Below are positions 27,194-36,483 of a stretch of 64,000 nt of DNA, one piece after another. The position numbers were made by a program, and so were the translations under genes. Source of the stretch: Roseicyclus mahoneyensis (GTDB lineage Bacteria; Pseudomonadota; Alphaproteobacteria; Rhodobacterales; Rhodobacteraceae); contig NZ_QGGW01000010.1 of the NCBI RefSeq assembly GCF_003148775.1, positions 62,001-126,000 on the forward strand, in the 5' to 3' direction. The notes beneath the pieces were generated by a model. That model was not told the DNA's origin and did no database searches. It was given only the letters and a program-made list of their open reading frames with translations. Position 1 is the stretch's first letter; the number at the start of each line of letters is the position of its first letter.

Positions 27194-28261
27194 TCAGGCG
27201 TCGGGATCGCCGCGCGGCTTTGCGGTCACGCCAAAGATCCGGGCCGCGATGGGCGCGCCGGTGATGACGAACAAGATGCGGGTGAGGTGGTGGACGACGA
27301 TGAAGCCCAGATCCGCACCCGCGACGATGGCCAGAACCGTCATTTCCGCCTGTCCGCCGGGGGCGAAGGACAAGAAGCCTTCGACCGGGCCCGCCAGCCC
27401 CGCCAGCACCACGATCTCTGTGAAAATCGCGGCCAGCGCGGCAAGGATCAGAACGAACAAGAGCCCCGCCGCCACGTCTCGGCGCAGTTCGTGCCATGTG
27501 ACGCCGACATACCCCACGCCGATGCCGATCCCGATCAGGAATTGCGCCAGCAAGATGGCCTCGGCAGGCGGGCGCACATGTATCAGGTCCGACAGGCTGA
27601 GGATGGCGGTCACGATCATCGGCCCAAGGATCGAAGCCCCGAAGAGCCCGATCCGCTCGCCCCCCTTCCAGCCGACCAGCGCCGCCGCCACCATCAGCGC
27701 CAGTTCCGCCAGCGGCAGTTCCGCCGCCGGCTGGCCGATGGGTATGTCGAGCGTCTGGCCGAAGCCATAGACCAGTATTGCGGGGGCAATCGTCACGATG
27801 ATCAGCACACGCGTGGCATGGATCAGTGACAGGGCGCGCACATCCGCCCCCGCCTCCTGCCCGAAGATCACCATGTCCTGCAGACCGCCGGGCATCGCCG
27901 CATACCACGAGGTCGGCCAGTCGAAGCCATAAACCTTGCGGAAAAACGGCACGCCTATGGCTGCGATGACCACGACGTAGATCGGAACCAAGGCCACCGA
28001 GATTGCCATCTGTGGCAATTGCCCGATCAGCGCGGGCGTGATCGATGCACCCACTGCCACGCCCAGAATGGTGCGCGCGCCGACCGAGACCTGCCCCATC
28101 CCCTTGAGCCGGACGCCCGCCAGTGCGGCGATCAGGCAGGCGGTCATCGGCCCGAAGAGAAACGGCAGCGGCAGGCCCAGCACCCAAAACACCGCCAGCC
28201 CCCCGAAGGCCAGCGCCAGTGTCCGGGCACGGTCGGTGGCGGCGGGGGAAAGCTTGGCCAT
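27194..28261 (-). CDS. AbrB-family (DUF-type) polytopic membrane protein
   Basis: A 355-residue membrane protein of the AbrB/ammonia-monooxygenase-like family, made of two repeats of about six helices. Motifs seen are LPFLFGPMTACLIAALAGVRLKG in the first half and PGGQAEMTVLAIVAGADLGFIVVHHLTRI in the second. Family members lie near transport and catabolic genes and may be transporters; the biochemical role is unknown. The ATG at 28261 follows AAGGAG; an upstream ATG at 28285 adds only basic residues. It is convergent with tctE and divergent from the GntR gene, so it is probably under GntR control. Confidence 0.75.
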   Translation of the reverse strand: MAKLSPAATDRARTLALAFGGLAVFWVLGLPLPFLFGPMTACLIAALAGVRLKGMGQVSVGARTILGVAVGASITPALIGQLPQMAISVALVPIYVVVIAAIGVPFFRKVYGFDWPTSWYAAMPGGLQDMVIFGQEAGADVRALSLIHATRVLIIVTIAPAILVYGFGQTLDIPIGQPAAELPLAELALMVAAALVGWKGGERIGLFGASILGPMIVTAILSLSDLIHVRPPAEAILLAQFLIGIGIGVGYVGVTWHELRRDVAAGLLFVLILAALAAIFTEIVVLAGLAGPVEGFLSFAPGGQAEMTVLAIVAGADLGFIVVHHLTRILFVITGAPIAARIFGVTAKPRGDPDA

Positions 28262-28325
28262 GGGACGTCTCCTTCTTGCATCCATCTGTATCCAACTGTA
28301 TGCGATTTACAAGAGAGGGAGCGCG

Positions 28326-29009
28326 ATGGCCGCCGAAATGACACAGAGGCCCGACACCGGACAGGGCCGCGACGCCTATGACCGGCTGATCGCCGAGATA
28401 CGGCAGGGCCAGTTGCGCCCCGGCGACCGGCTGACCGAGACGGAGCTGGCCGAGCGACTGGGCATCTCGCGCACGCCGGTGCGCGAGGCGATCCGGCTTC
28501 TGGAAAGCGACGGGCTGGTCGATCACCAGCCCCGCGCGGGCGCCCGCATCCGCCGCCTTGATCTGGCCGAGGTGACCGAGTTGTACGAAATGCGCGCGGT
28601 TCTGGAAGGCACGGCGGCGCGCTTTGCCGCCCGTGCGGCCTATGACAGCGAACTGGCGGAGCTTGACGCCATCAACGCCGAGATGGCGGCGGCAGCGCGC
28701 GACCCCGAACGGCTATATCACGCCAACCGGCAGTTTCACGGTGTGCTCCTGAATGCCGCGCGCAACCGCTTTCTCTGGCGCTCGGTCGAGGCGGTGCAAA
28801 AGACGCTGCTGATCCTCGGGCGGTCCACCATGGAAGAAGCAGACCGCGCGCAGGCGGCGGTGGATGAGCATGACATGATCTTGCGCGCGCTTCACGCCCA
28901 TGACGGCGACGCCGCCGAGGCCGCGATGCGGCGCCATATCGAGGCCGCGCATCGCGCGCGGCTCAAGCAACTGCGTGACCAGGCGACCGAAGGGGGGGAC
29001 CAGCGATGA
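28326..29009 (+). CDS. GntR-family regulator, FCD (FadR) subfamily
   Basis: A 227-residue regulator. The N-terminal wHTH is QLRPGDRLTETELAERLGISRTPVREAIRLLESDGLV. The C-terminal FCD effector domain follows, with metal-type residues in YEMRAVLEGTAARFAA, HANRQFHGVLLNAA and RRHIEAAHRAR. It has a strong ribosome site (GAGGGAG) and overlaps tcuA by 4 bp. It probably represses tcuAB and perhaps the divergent AbrB gene in the absence of a carboxylate effector. Confidence 0.9.
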   Translation: MAAEMTQRPDTGQGRDAYDRLIAEIRQGQLRPGDRLTETELAERLGISRTPVREAIRLLESDGLVDHQPRAGARIRRLDLAEVTELYEMRAVLEGTAARFAARAAYDSELAELDAINAEMAAAARDPERLYHANRQFHGVLLNAARNRFLWRSVEAVQKTLLILGRSTMEEADRAQAAVDEHDMILRALHAHDGDAAEAAMRRHIEAAHRARLKQLRDQATEGGDQR

Positions 29010-30400
29010 CCGATATCGACCGCGTGACTTGGGATGTGGTGGTGGTGGGCGGCGGCAATGCCGGGCTTTGTGCCGCGATCGAGGCGGCGGAAACCGGCGC
29101 CAAGGTCTTGATGCTGGAGGCCGCGCCCAAGACCTATCGCGGCGGCAATTCGCGCCACACCCGCAATTTTCGCTGCATGCATGCCGGGCCCCTGTCGGTG
29201 CTGACCGGCACCTATCAGGAGGACGAATATTTCGACGACCTGATCCGTGTGACCAAGGGCAAGACCGACGAGGATCTGGCCCGCATGACCATCCGCGACA
29301 GCGAGGCTTGCCTGCCGTGGATGGAGCGGCATGGCGTGGCGTTTCAGCCCTCGCTGTCCGGCACGCTGTCGCTCTCGCGGACCAACGCGTTTTTTCTGGG
29401 CGGCGGCAAGGCGCTGGTGAACGCCTATTACAACACCGCCGAGGATCTGGGCGTGCGCGTTCTCTATGAGGCCGAAGTGCGCCACATCACCGTGACCGAG
29501 GGCCGGTTCGAAGGGCTCGACGCGCGCATCGGTGGCAAGGATCTCCGCATCGAGGGGCGCACGCTGGTGCTGGCCTCGGGCGGGTTTCAGGCCGATCTGG
29601 ACTGGCTGGCCGATGCCTGGGGGCCTGCTGCGCGCAACTTCTTGATCCGGGGCACACCCTACAACCGCGGCGTGGTGCTGCGCGACATGCTCGATCAAGG
29701 GGCCGACAGCGTGGGCGACCCCACCCAATGCCACGCGGTCGCCATCGACGGACGCTCGCCCAAATTCGACGGCGGCATCGTCACGCGGCTGGATTGCGTG
29801 CCGTTTTCCGTGGTGGTTAACCGCGACGGCGATCGGTTCTACGACGAGGGCGAGGATGTTTGGCCCAAGCGCTACGCGATCTGGGGGCGGCTGGTCGCGG
29901 CCCAACCCGATCAGGTGGCCTATTCGATCATCGACGCCAAATCCCGCACGCTCTTCATGCCATCGGTCTTTCCGCCCGAACAGGCCGACACGATCGAGGG
30001 GCTCGCGCAGCGGCTGGGCCTGCCCGGCAACAAGCTGCGCGAGACCATCGACGCCTTCAACGCCGCCTGCCGCGAAGGACCGTTTCACCCCACGGAACTG
30101 GACGGTCTGGCCACCCAAGGCATCAGCCCGCCCAAGACCAACTGGGCACGGCCCATCCTTGAGCCGCCGTTTTTCGGTTATTCGCTGCGCCCCGGCGTGA
30201 CCTTCACCTACCTTGGCCTCAGGGTGGACCGCACCGCGCGGGTCTCGGCCCATGGCGCGCGGCTCCACAACATCTGGGCCGCGGGCGAGATCATGGCGGG
30301 CTCCATCCTGGGCGAGGGCTATCTCGCCGGCTTTGGCATGACCATCGGAACCGTTTTCGGACGCATCGCAGGCCAGGAGGCCGCCGCCCATGTCGCTTGA
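29006..30400 (+). CDS. tcuA: FAD-dependent tricarballylate dehydrogenase
   Basis: A 464-residue flavoprotein of the fumarate reductase/succinate dehydrogenase flavoprotein family. The FAD-binding start is VVVVGGGNAGLCAAIEAAETGAKV, LVLASGGFQADLDWL follows, and the C-terminal FAD segment is IWAAGEIMAGSILGEGYLAGFGMTIGTVFGR. TcuA oxidises tricarballylate to cis-aconitate and needs TcuB to reoxidise the flavin. The gene order regulator-tcuA-tcuB matches the known tcu operon, except that the TcuC permease is absent; TctABC nearby could take its place. Confidence 0.87.
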   Translation: MTDIDRVTWDVVVVGGGNAGLCAAIEAAETGAKVLMLEAAPKTYRGGNSRHTRNFRCMHAGPLSVLTGTYQEDEYFDDLIRVTKGKTDEDLARMTIRDSEACLPWMERHGVAFQPSLSGTLSLSRTNAFFLGGGKALVNAYYNTAEDLGVRVLYEAEVRHITVTEGRFEGLDARIGGKDLRIEGRTLVLASGGFQADLDWLADAWGPAARNFLIRGTPYNRGVVLRDMLDQGADSVGDPTQCHAVAIDGRSPKFDGGIVTRLDCVPFSVVVNRDGDRFYDEGEDVWPKRYAIWGRLVAAQPDQVAYSIIDAKSRTLFMPSVFPPEQADTIEGLAQRLGLPGNKLRETIDAFNAACREGPFHPTELDGLATQGISPPKTNWARPILEPPFFGYSLRPGVTFTYLGLRVDRTARVSAHGARLHNIWAAGEIMAGSILGEGYLAGFGMTIGTVFGRIAGQEAAAHVA

Positions 30401-31478
30401 CATCACCCCCACCCTCACCGCCACCGAAGAAGCCCGCCGTCAGGTCGAGATCTGCAACGCCTGCCGCTATTGCGAGGGCTATTGCGCGGTGTTTCCCGCC
30501 GCCTTCGCGGAACGCAGTTTCTCGGATGGCGACATCACGCAACTGGCAAGCCTGTGTCATAACTGCCGCGGCTGCTACTACGCCTGCCAATACACCGACC
30601 CCCATGAGTTCGCGCTGAACCTGCCCGCGGCATTGGCCGAGGTTCGGGTCGAAAGCTGGGACCGCTTCAGCTGGCCGGGCGGGCTGTCGCGTGCGTTCCA
30701 GACCCGCGGCGTGGCGCTGGCGGGCGCTTTGGTCGTGGGCATCGCGCTGATGTTTCTGGCGATCCGCGCCATCGGGTCTGCGGGGGGCGATGGCTTCTAC
30801 GCCTATCTCTCGCACACGGCGATGGTGGCGATCTTCGCGCCCGCCTTTCTGTTTCCGCTGGCGGCTCTGGCTGTGGGGGTGCGGCGCTACTGGGCCGAGG
30901 TGGGCGGCACGCCGCTGCGGCTTTCGGATGTGACGGCGGCGCTGGTCGATGCGGGACGGATGCGCAACCTCTCGGGCGGTGCGGCAGAGGGCTGCAATTA
31001 CGAGAAGGGCGACCGCTATACCGTCGCGCGCAAGCACGCCCACCACGCGGTGGTCTGGGGGTTCTTGCTGTGCTTCGCCTCCACCTCCTCGGGGACGGTG
31101 CTGCATTATGTCTTCGACATGCAGGCGCCCTACGGGTTGTTCAGCCTGCCCAAGCTCTTGGGCATCCCCGGTGGCATCCTCCTGACGCTGGGTGCCGCTG
31201 GCCTGATCGCGCTGAAGCTCAAGGCCGACCCGGCGCTTGGCGCGAAATCGGCTTGGGGCGGCGAGATAGCCTTTGTCGGCCTGTTGGGGCTGACAGGGCT
31301 GACCGGGCTGGTGCTCTATGCCGGCACCGGCACCGCGCTTGTCGGCCCGCTTCTGGCGCTGCATCTGGGCACCGTTCTCGCCTTCTTCCTCACCCTGCCC
31401 TATTCCAAGATGGCCCATGCCGCCTACCGGCTGGCCGCCTTGGCGCGTGATGCGCAGATCAAGGCCGCGCGGGGGTAA
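30390..31478 (+). CDS. tcuB: Tricarballylate utilisation protein B, Fe-S/membrane electron carrier
   Basis: A 362-residue protein with two N-terminal [4Fe-4S] motifs, CNACRYCEGYC (about 24-34) and CHNCRGCYYAC (about 56-66). A membrane part of about six helices follows, with histidines in KHAHHAVVWGFLLCFAS likely to bind haem. TcuB passes electrons from the TcuA flavin to the quinone pool. The start overlaps the tcuA stop by 11 bp. A perfect GC hairpin covers the stop codon. Confidence 0.88.
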   Translation: MSLDITPTLTATEEARRQVEICNACRYCEGYCAVFPAAFAERSFSDGDITQLASLCHNCRGCYYACQYTDPHEFALNLPAALAEVRVESWDRFSWPGGLSRAFQTRGVALAGALVVGIALMFLAIRAIGSAGGDGFYAYLSHTAMVAIFAPAFLFPLAALAVGVRRYWAEVGGTPLRLSDVTAALVDAGRMRNLSGGAAEGCNYEKGDRYTVARKHAHHAVVWGFLLCFASTSSGTVLHYVFDMQAPYGLFSLPKLLGIPGGILLTLGAAGLIALKLKADPALGAKSAWGGEIAFVGLLGLTGLTGLVLYAGTGTALVGPLLALHLGTVLAFFLTLPYSKMAHAAYRLAALARDAQIKAARG

Positions 31479-31488
31479 CCCGCGCGGC
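31464..31488. terminator. Hairpin between convergent tcuB and the antiporter gene
   Basis: A perfect 10-bp stem (GCCGCGCGGG / CCCGCGCGGC) with a 5-nt loop spans the tcuB stop codon and ends 6 bp from the end of the convergent antiporter gene. It has no T-run on either side, so it is either a 3'-end stabiliser or a weak bidirectional terminator. Confidence 0.5.
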
Positions 31489-31494
31489 GACAGG

Positions 31495-33219
31495 TCACGA
31501 CGCGTCCTTTTCCTCGGACCCGAGCAAGGGGATCTCGGTGCGCTCGGCCTCGGGCGCACCGCAGAGCAGGTCGACGGCGCGGTCGGCGGCATCCTGAAAC
31601 GGCTCCAGCACAAGATCGGCGCCCGAGGCGAACAGCTCCTCGGTGTCGCGCGCATGGTGCGAGGCGACCGCGATCCGCCCCCGGAACCCGGACATCCGGG
31701 TCAGTTGGATCAGCGTGGTGCGCGTATCCTCGTGGCTGAGGCCCGTGGGATGGATCGGCACGGTCGACACGATCCATTCGGCCTGTCGCAGCGGCAGTTC
31801 GGCCACAAATTCCGGATCGGTCGCATCGCCGAATTCCGTGGCAAGCCCCAGTTCGCGCCAGCGCCGCGCGGCCTGAGGGTTGAAATCGACCCCCAGAACC
31901 TTGACCCCCCGTTTTTGCAAACGGATGCCTATGGCGGTGCCGAAGCGGCCGAGGCCGAAGATGATGACCTTGTGCCCATCGTCACGGTGCGCGCCCGCCT
32001 CGGAGGGCTCGCGCGGGGTGCCGTTGCGCTCGAAGACCCAGAGAAACCGCTCGAACACGGCATAAATCTGATGCGAATAGGTGATCATGTAGGTGGAGGC
32101 CGCGATCGTCACGAGACCCACCATGGTGACAAGGCCCAGCGCATCCTCCTGCACATGACCTAGCGACACGCCCATGGCCACGAAGATCAGGGAAAACTCG
32201 CTGATCTGCGCCACGGTCAGGCCGGCCAGAAAGCCGGTCCGCTTGCGATAGCCCAGCGCCCCCATGATCACCAGCACGATCAACGGGTTGCCGATCAGCA
32301 CAAAGAGCGAAAAGATGACCGCGCCGGTGACATGCGCCCCCAGAAGCGACAGGTCGAGCGCAGACCCCAGCGCGATGAAGAAGAACAACAGCAGGAAATC
32401 GCGCAAGGGCGCCAGCCGCGCCGCGATGGTTTCGCGGTAGGGGGTGGAGGCCAGCGCCACGCCCGCCAGCAGGCCGCCCACCTCCTTGCCCAAGCCCACG
32501 ATATCGCCGATGGCCGCGAACATCGCCGCCATGGCGATGGCGAAGATCACAAGCAGTTCGGGCGCGCGCGCCAGCCGTTCGGTCAGCGGATTGGCGACAT
32601 AGCGCACGAACAACACGACCATGGCCACCATCGCCACGCCCGAGGCCAGCACCAAGGGCACCGACCCGCCGCCATGCCCGCCCTCGCCCGCGCCGATCCC
32701 GATGGCCGACAGCACGATCATCGCCAGCACTACGACCAGATCCTGCACGATCAAGAAGCCAAGCGCGATCTGGCCGTGCAGGCTGTCGATCTCGCGTTTG
32801 TCGGACAAGAGCTTGACGATGATGATGGTCGAGGAAAAGGTCAGCGCCACGGCGACATAGAGGCTCGTGACAGCCCCAAGGCCCAGCGCCAGCCCGATCA
32901 GGTAACCAAAGACAGACGTGAAAGCGACCTGCCCCAAGCCGGTCAGCAAGGACACCGCCCCAAGCGAGCGGATCAGTTTGACGTCCAGCTTGATGCCGAC
33001 AAGGAACAGCAAGACGGCGATGCCAAGTTCGGACAAGAGGTCGATCTGTTCATCCGAGCGCACCACATCGAGCGCCGAGGGCCCCGCGATCAGGCCCACC
33101 GCGATGAAGCTCACGATCAGGGGCTGGCGCAAGATGATGCCCAGAAACCCGATCACGGCGGCCATCACCAGAAGGGTTGATATCTCCGCAAACGGGGATT
33201 GGGCGATCATTTCCATCAC
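31495..33219 (-). CDS. Kef-type monovalent cation/proton antiporter (CPA2) with TrkA-N domain
   Basis: A 574-residue protein. The first ~385 residues form about 12 membrane helices with the CPA2 core, including VALTFSSTIIIVKLLSDKREID and GFLIVQDLVVVLAM. The C-terminus is a TrkA-N/RCK nucleotide-binding domain (KVIIFGLGRFGTAIGIRLQKRGVKVLGVDF). It resembles KefB/YbaL exporters that respond to nucleotides or glutathione adducts, but no KefF/KefG-type partner is adjacent. The gene stands alone, convergent with tcuB, and appears unrelated to its catabolic neighbours. Confidence 0.85.
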   Translation of the reverse strand: MMEMIAQSPFAEISTLLVMAAVIGFLGIILRQPLIVSFIAVGLIAGPSALDVVRSDEQIDLLSELGIAVLLFLVGIKLDVKLIRSLGAVSLLTGLGQVAFTSVFGYLIGLALGLGAVTSLYVAVALTFSSTIIIVKLLSDKREIDSLHGQIALGFLIVQDLVVVLAMIVLSAIGIGAGEGGHGGGSVPLVLASGVAMVAMVVLFVRYVANPLTERLARAPELLVIFAIAMAAMFAAIGDIVGLGKEVGGLLAGVALASTPYRETIAARLAPLRDFLLLFFFIALGSALDLSLLGAHVTGAVIFSLFVLIGNPLIVLVIMGALGYRKRTGFLAGLTVAQISEFSLIFVAMGVSLGHVQEDALGLVTMVGLVTIAASTYMITYSHQIYAVFERFLWVFERNGTPREPSEAGAHRDDGHKVIIFGLGRFGTAIGIRLQKRGVKVLGVDFNPQAARRWRELGLATEFGDATDPEFVAELPLRQAEWIVSTVPIHPTGLSHEDTRTTLIQLTRMSGFRGRIAVASHHARDTEELFASGADLVLEPFQDAADRAVDLLCGAPEAERTEIPLLGSEEKDAS

Positions 33220-33429
33220 GTTCAGGGGTTCCTTATGTTTCTTGTCCGGTCGTGGCCCTCATCCCTGCAAAGAGGGGGGTCGGGATTGCACGTCAGGGTT
33301 TTGATAGCGCAGGTTAATAGTGGTGTCAGAGCATTTCTGACCATTGCCTTGCCGGTGACCAACCCAATCGGCCACGCGGTCCGTGGATTGCGGCCCGAAA
33401 CGGTCCCCGCCAGCCGGTAGTGGGGGCGT

Positions 33430-34485
33430 TCAGATCCCGAACGGCAATGCAATACCAAGGCGCGCCGCCCCTTGGGCGAGATCTTGCACCACATCGGCGG
33501 GAAGCTGCAGCCCCTCGACCCGCGCGGTTGCGTCGTGGCGCGCCTCCATCTCGCCGGGATAGAAGATCTCGGCCACGCCTGTCGCGCGGGGTGCGTCCTT
33601 CATCGTGGCGATCAGGCGTTCCATGTCGGCCCCGAACTCGGCCAGCGGGCGCAGGCGGGCGATGTCGACGGCCATGACGAAATGCCCTGCGCCCGATGCA
33701 CCCTCGGGCATGTAGGGGCCGACCACATCGGGGGCAAAGGCGCTGCCCGACAGCACACCCGACAGAACCTCCATCGCGAAGGTGATGGCATAGCCCTTGT
33801 GGCCCGCCATGGGCAGGATCGTGCCTGCGATGCCCACCGCGGGGTCGATCGTCACGCGGCCGTCCGCGTCGATCGCCCATCCCTCGGGGATCGCCTCGCC
33901 GCGGGTGCGCGCGACGTAAAGCTTGCCGCGCGCCACGGCGGTATTGGCCATGTCGACCATCATCGGCGCGTGCCGGCCCGCGGGTGCGGCCCATGAAAAC
34001 GGGTTGTTGCCGATCCGCTTTTCCCGCCCGCCCCAAGGCGCCATGGCGGCCGAGGCATTGGTCGAGATGAAACCGATGCAGCCCGCCTCGGCCGCCATCT
34101 TGGTGAAATACATCGCCGTGCCGAAATGGCCCGAGCGGCGGACGGATACGGCCGCGATGCCATGCAGCTTGGCCGCGCGGATCGCCTGTTCCATCGCGGC
34201 CTTTGCCACCACCTGCCCGATCCCGTCCTGACCGTCGATGAGGCCCAGCGCGGGCGGCGCGGGGTCGGCCGGCAGGGCCACATCGGCGCGCGTCGCGCCG
34301 GTTTCCAGTCGGGCGCCATACCAAAACAGCCGCATCACCCCATGCGAGGGATGCCCCCAGAGGTCGGATTGCACCAGCGTATCGGCCAACAGCCGGGCGG
34401 CGTCATCCGCCACGCCCAGCGCGCGGTAGCAGTCGGTGGCGAAATCCGTCAGCGCCTCGGGCGCGACTTTTGTACGTGTTTCCAT
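33430..34485 (-). CDS. Ldh family (malate/L-sulfolactate/ureidoglycolate-type) NAD(P) oxidoreductase
   Basis: A 351-residue member of the Ldh_2 family, whose fold is unrelated to Rossmann dehydrogenases. Conserved segments are SDLWGHPSHGVMRL, VSVRRSGHFGTAMYFTKMAAEAGCIGFISTNASAAMAPWGG and PMAGHKGYAITFAMEVLSGVL. Family substrates include malate, L-sulfolactate, ureidoglycolate and delta-pyrroline-2-carboxylate. It is the last gene of a run cynABD-cynS-cupin-ldh on one strand, 12 bp after the cupin gene. That suggests a nitrogen-linked substrate, perhaps ureidoglycolate-like, by inference only. Confidence 0.85.
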   Translation of the reverse strand: METRTKVAPEALTDFATDCYRALGVADDAARLLADTLVQSDLWGHPSHGVMRLFWYGARLETGATRADVALPADPAPPALGLIDGQDGIGQVVAKAAMEQAIRAAKLHGIAAVSVRRSGHFGTAMYFTKMAAEAGCIGFISTNASAAMAPWGGREKRIGNNPFSWAAPAGRHAPMMVDMANTAVARGKLYVARTRGEAIPEGWAIDADGRVTIDPAVGIAGTILPMAGHKGYAITFAMEVLSGVLSGSAFAPDVVGPYMPEGASGAGHFVMAVDIARLRPLAEFGADMERLIATMKDAPRATGVAEIFYPGEMEARHDATARVEGLQLPADVVQDLAQGAARLGIALPFGI

Positions 34486-34497
34486 GGTCCTGCCCTC

Positions 34498-34896
34498 TCA
34501 GCCTTGCGCCGGTGCGATGCGCGACACCGCGCCCGTCTCGACCAGCGTGCGCGTCGCCTTGGCCGAGGCATAGGTCCAGAAGATGCGCAGGCCCATGTCG
34601 GGCGACGGGTTGGAAAACCGGTGCTGGAGCCCCGAAGCGATCCAGCAGACATCACCTGCCTGCGCCGCGTGCACCGCGCCCTCGATCTCGATCAGCGCCG
34701 CGCCCGCGACGATCAGGACGCTTTCCTCGCAATCGTGGAAATGGAGCGGGATGCCCGCGCCCGGTGGGATGTCGGTGAAGCCGTTGAGGATATCCCGCGC
34801 GCCGCTGTCGGGCGTGATCATCTGCACGGTGGACGCGCCGCCGCCCCGCGCGATGCGGGGCCTGTCGGCTTCGCGCCGCAGCGCATGGCCGGTCAT
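34498..34896 (-). CDS. Small cupin-domain protein
   Basis: A 132-residue single-domain cupin. The first motif is PLHFHDCEESVLIVAG, with two His and a Glu as metal ligands. The second is GDVCWIASGLQHRFSN, with the usual proline replaced by alanine. The ATG at 34896 has only a weak ribosome site. A strong one (GGAGGGG) instead precedes an out-of-frame ATG at 34934 whose 13-codon frame stops exactly over this start. It lies between cynS and the Ldh-family gene. Function unknown: an isomerase, lyase or sensor are all possible. Confidence 0.75.
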   Translation of the reverse strand: MTGHALRREADRPRIARGGGASTVQMITPDSGARDILNGFTDIPPGAGIPLHFHDCEESVLIVAGAALIEIEGAVHAAQAGDVCWIASGLQHRFSNPSPDMGLRIFWTYASAKATRTLVETGAVSRIAPAQG

Positions 34897-35064
34897 CGCG
34901 CGCGCGCCTTTGTGTTTGCGGAAATGTCGGTCATGGCCGCCCCTCCTGTCCCTCTTCTTGGGGGAAAGGGTTACGGACGGCGACAGGCACATGCAATGTC
35001 TTGCGGTCGCGCGCGGCCGCGCCGCCACGGGACGGACCCGGGCGGCACAGTCACGTTGCGCGCC

Positions 35065-35535
35065 TTACCAGCTGTTGTAGCCGAGGAACTTTCCCGACAT
35101 TTCCAGCTTCACGCGGTCGCCCTTGGGGTTTTCGACCTTGGTGATCTGCATGTCGAAATCGATGGCCGACATGATGCCCACGCCGAATTTCTCTTCGATG
35201 ATCGCCTTGATGGTGGGTCCATAGACGCCCACGATCTCGTACAGGCGATAGAGGCAGGGGTCGGTCGGAACCGCCTGTTCCCAGACCTTGGTCGGCGGCT
35301 CGGTCATGACGGATACCGCCTCTTGCGGCAGGCCCATCTGGGCCACCAGCAGTTCCGCCTTGTCCTTGGGAAAGGCGTTCATGCCCATGCAGGCCGAATG
35401 GGTCCAGACGGGCGACATGCCGATGCTCTCGGCGATGCCTTCCCAGGTCAGGCCGGCCTGTTTTTTGGCCGACAAGATCATCACCGTCACATCCTCCTTG
35501 GACATCATGACGGGGCGCTCGAAGGTGTCTTTCAT
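35065..35535 (-). CDS. cynS: Cyanase (cyanate hydratase)
   Basis: A 156-residue protein with an N-terminal helix bundle and the cyanase catalytic domain PTDPCLYRLYEIVGVYGPTIKAIIEEKFGVGIMSAIDF. The three catalytic residues are R97, E100 and S123. Cyanase converts cyanate and bicarbonate to ammonia and CO2. The length matches the family and the start has GAGGAGAG upstream. It follows the ABC transporter genes on the same strand, giving a cyanate uptake and hydrolysis operon. Confidence 0.95.
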   Translation of the reverse strand: MKDTFERPVMMSKEDVTVMILSAKKQAGLTWEGIAESIGMSPVWTHSACMGMNAFPKDKAELLVAQMGLPQEAVSVMTEPPTKVWEQAVPTDPCLYRLYEIVGVYGPTIKAIIEEKFGVGIMSAIDFDMQITKVENPKGDRVKLEMSGKFLGYNSW

Positions 35536-35568
35536 CGCGGTCTCTCCTCTTGCGAATGGGGGGCGGCG

Positions 35569-36471
35569 TCAGTCGTTGACGGCGCGCAGTCGGGCGCTTG
35601 GCTCGGGGTCCTCGGCCGGTTTGGTCCTGTCGATCACCACGGTCTCGGGCGATTGCGTTGCGCCGCCCGAAGGCCGGCCCGACAGCGCCTTGGACCGGTG
35701 GCCAAGGAACTGCACCAGATGGTTGCGGATCGCGTAGTAGTTCGGGTGTTCCACGATCTCGGTGCGGCTGCGCGGGCGCGGGATGGTGATCTGAACGCTT
35801 TCGGCCACGCGGGCATAGGGGCCGTTGGTCATCAGCAAGATGCGGTCGGCCAGCAAGATCGCCTCGTCGATGTCATGGGTGATCATGAAGACGGTCTGTT
35901 CGGTCTGGCTCCAGACCTTCAGCAATTCTTCCTGAATGGTGCCGCGCGTGAGCGCGTCGAGCGCGCCGAAGGGTTCATCCAGCAGCAACAGCTTGGGCTG
36001 GTTGGCAAAGGCCCGCGCGATGGACACGCGCTGGCGCATGCCACCCGAAAGCTGGCTGGGCTTGCGCAGCACCGTGTCGCCCTCAAGCCCCACCATGGCG
36101 AGGTATTTGCGCGAATGGTCCTCGACCTGCGCCTTGGACCAATCCCGCTGTCGCGCGGCCACACCGAAGGACACGTTCTTCAGCGCTGAAAGCCACGGCA
36201 GGAGCGAATAGTTCTGGAACACCACGCCCCGGTCGAGCGAGGGGCCCGACACCTCGGCCCCGTCCATCGTGACGACGCCCGAGGTGGGGGAACCAAGGCC
36301 CGCAAGGATGTTCATGATCGTCGACTTGCCGCAGCCCGAATGGCCGAGGATGCAGACGAACTCCCCCCGGTCGATGCCGAAACTGGCGTTCTCGAACACC
36401 GTCGCCGTGCCGCCGCTTGCATCGGGAAAGGTCTGGGTCAGGCGTTCCACGCTGAGAAAGGGTTTTGTCAT
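35569..36471 (-). CDS. cynD: Cyanate/nitrate-type ABC transporter ATP-binding protein
   Basis: A 300-residue ATPase of the NrtD/SsuB/CynD group. Walker A is GHSGCGKST (about 44-52), the signature is [13 protein letters not shown] and Walker B is [11 protein letters not shown]. The C-terminus is ~35 residues longer than usual ([24 protein letters not shown] and onward). It sits between the permease and cyanase genes. Cyanate, rather than nitrate, is the likelier substrate because cynS is co-transcribed and no nitrate reductase is near. Confidence 0.88.
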   Translation of the reverse strand: MTKPFLSVERLTQTFPDASGGTATVFENASFGIDRGEFVCILGHSGCGKSTIMNILAGLGSPTSGVVTMDGAEVSGPSLDRGVVFQNYSLLPWLSALKNVSFGVAARQRDWSKAQVEDHSRKYLAMVGLEGDTVLRKPSQLSGGMRQRVSIARAFANQPKLLLLDEPFGALDALTRGTIQEELLKVWSQTEQTVFMITHDIDEAILLADRILLMTNGPYARVAESVQITIPRPRSRTEIVEHPNYYAIRNHLVQFLGHRSKALSGRPSGGATQSPETVVIDRTKPAEDPEPSARLRAVND

Positions 36472-36483
36472 CGGACTGGTTCC

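Noticed and set aside
33220-33429. A possible small gene of about 70 codons between the antiporter and Ldh-family genes.
   Set aside because: No ribosome site, atypical composition and partial overlap with the antiporter start; treated as non-coding.
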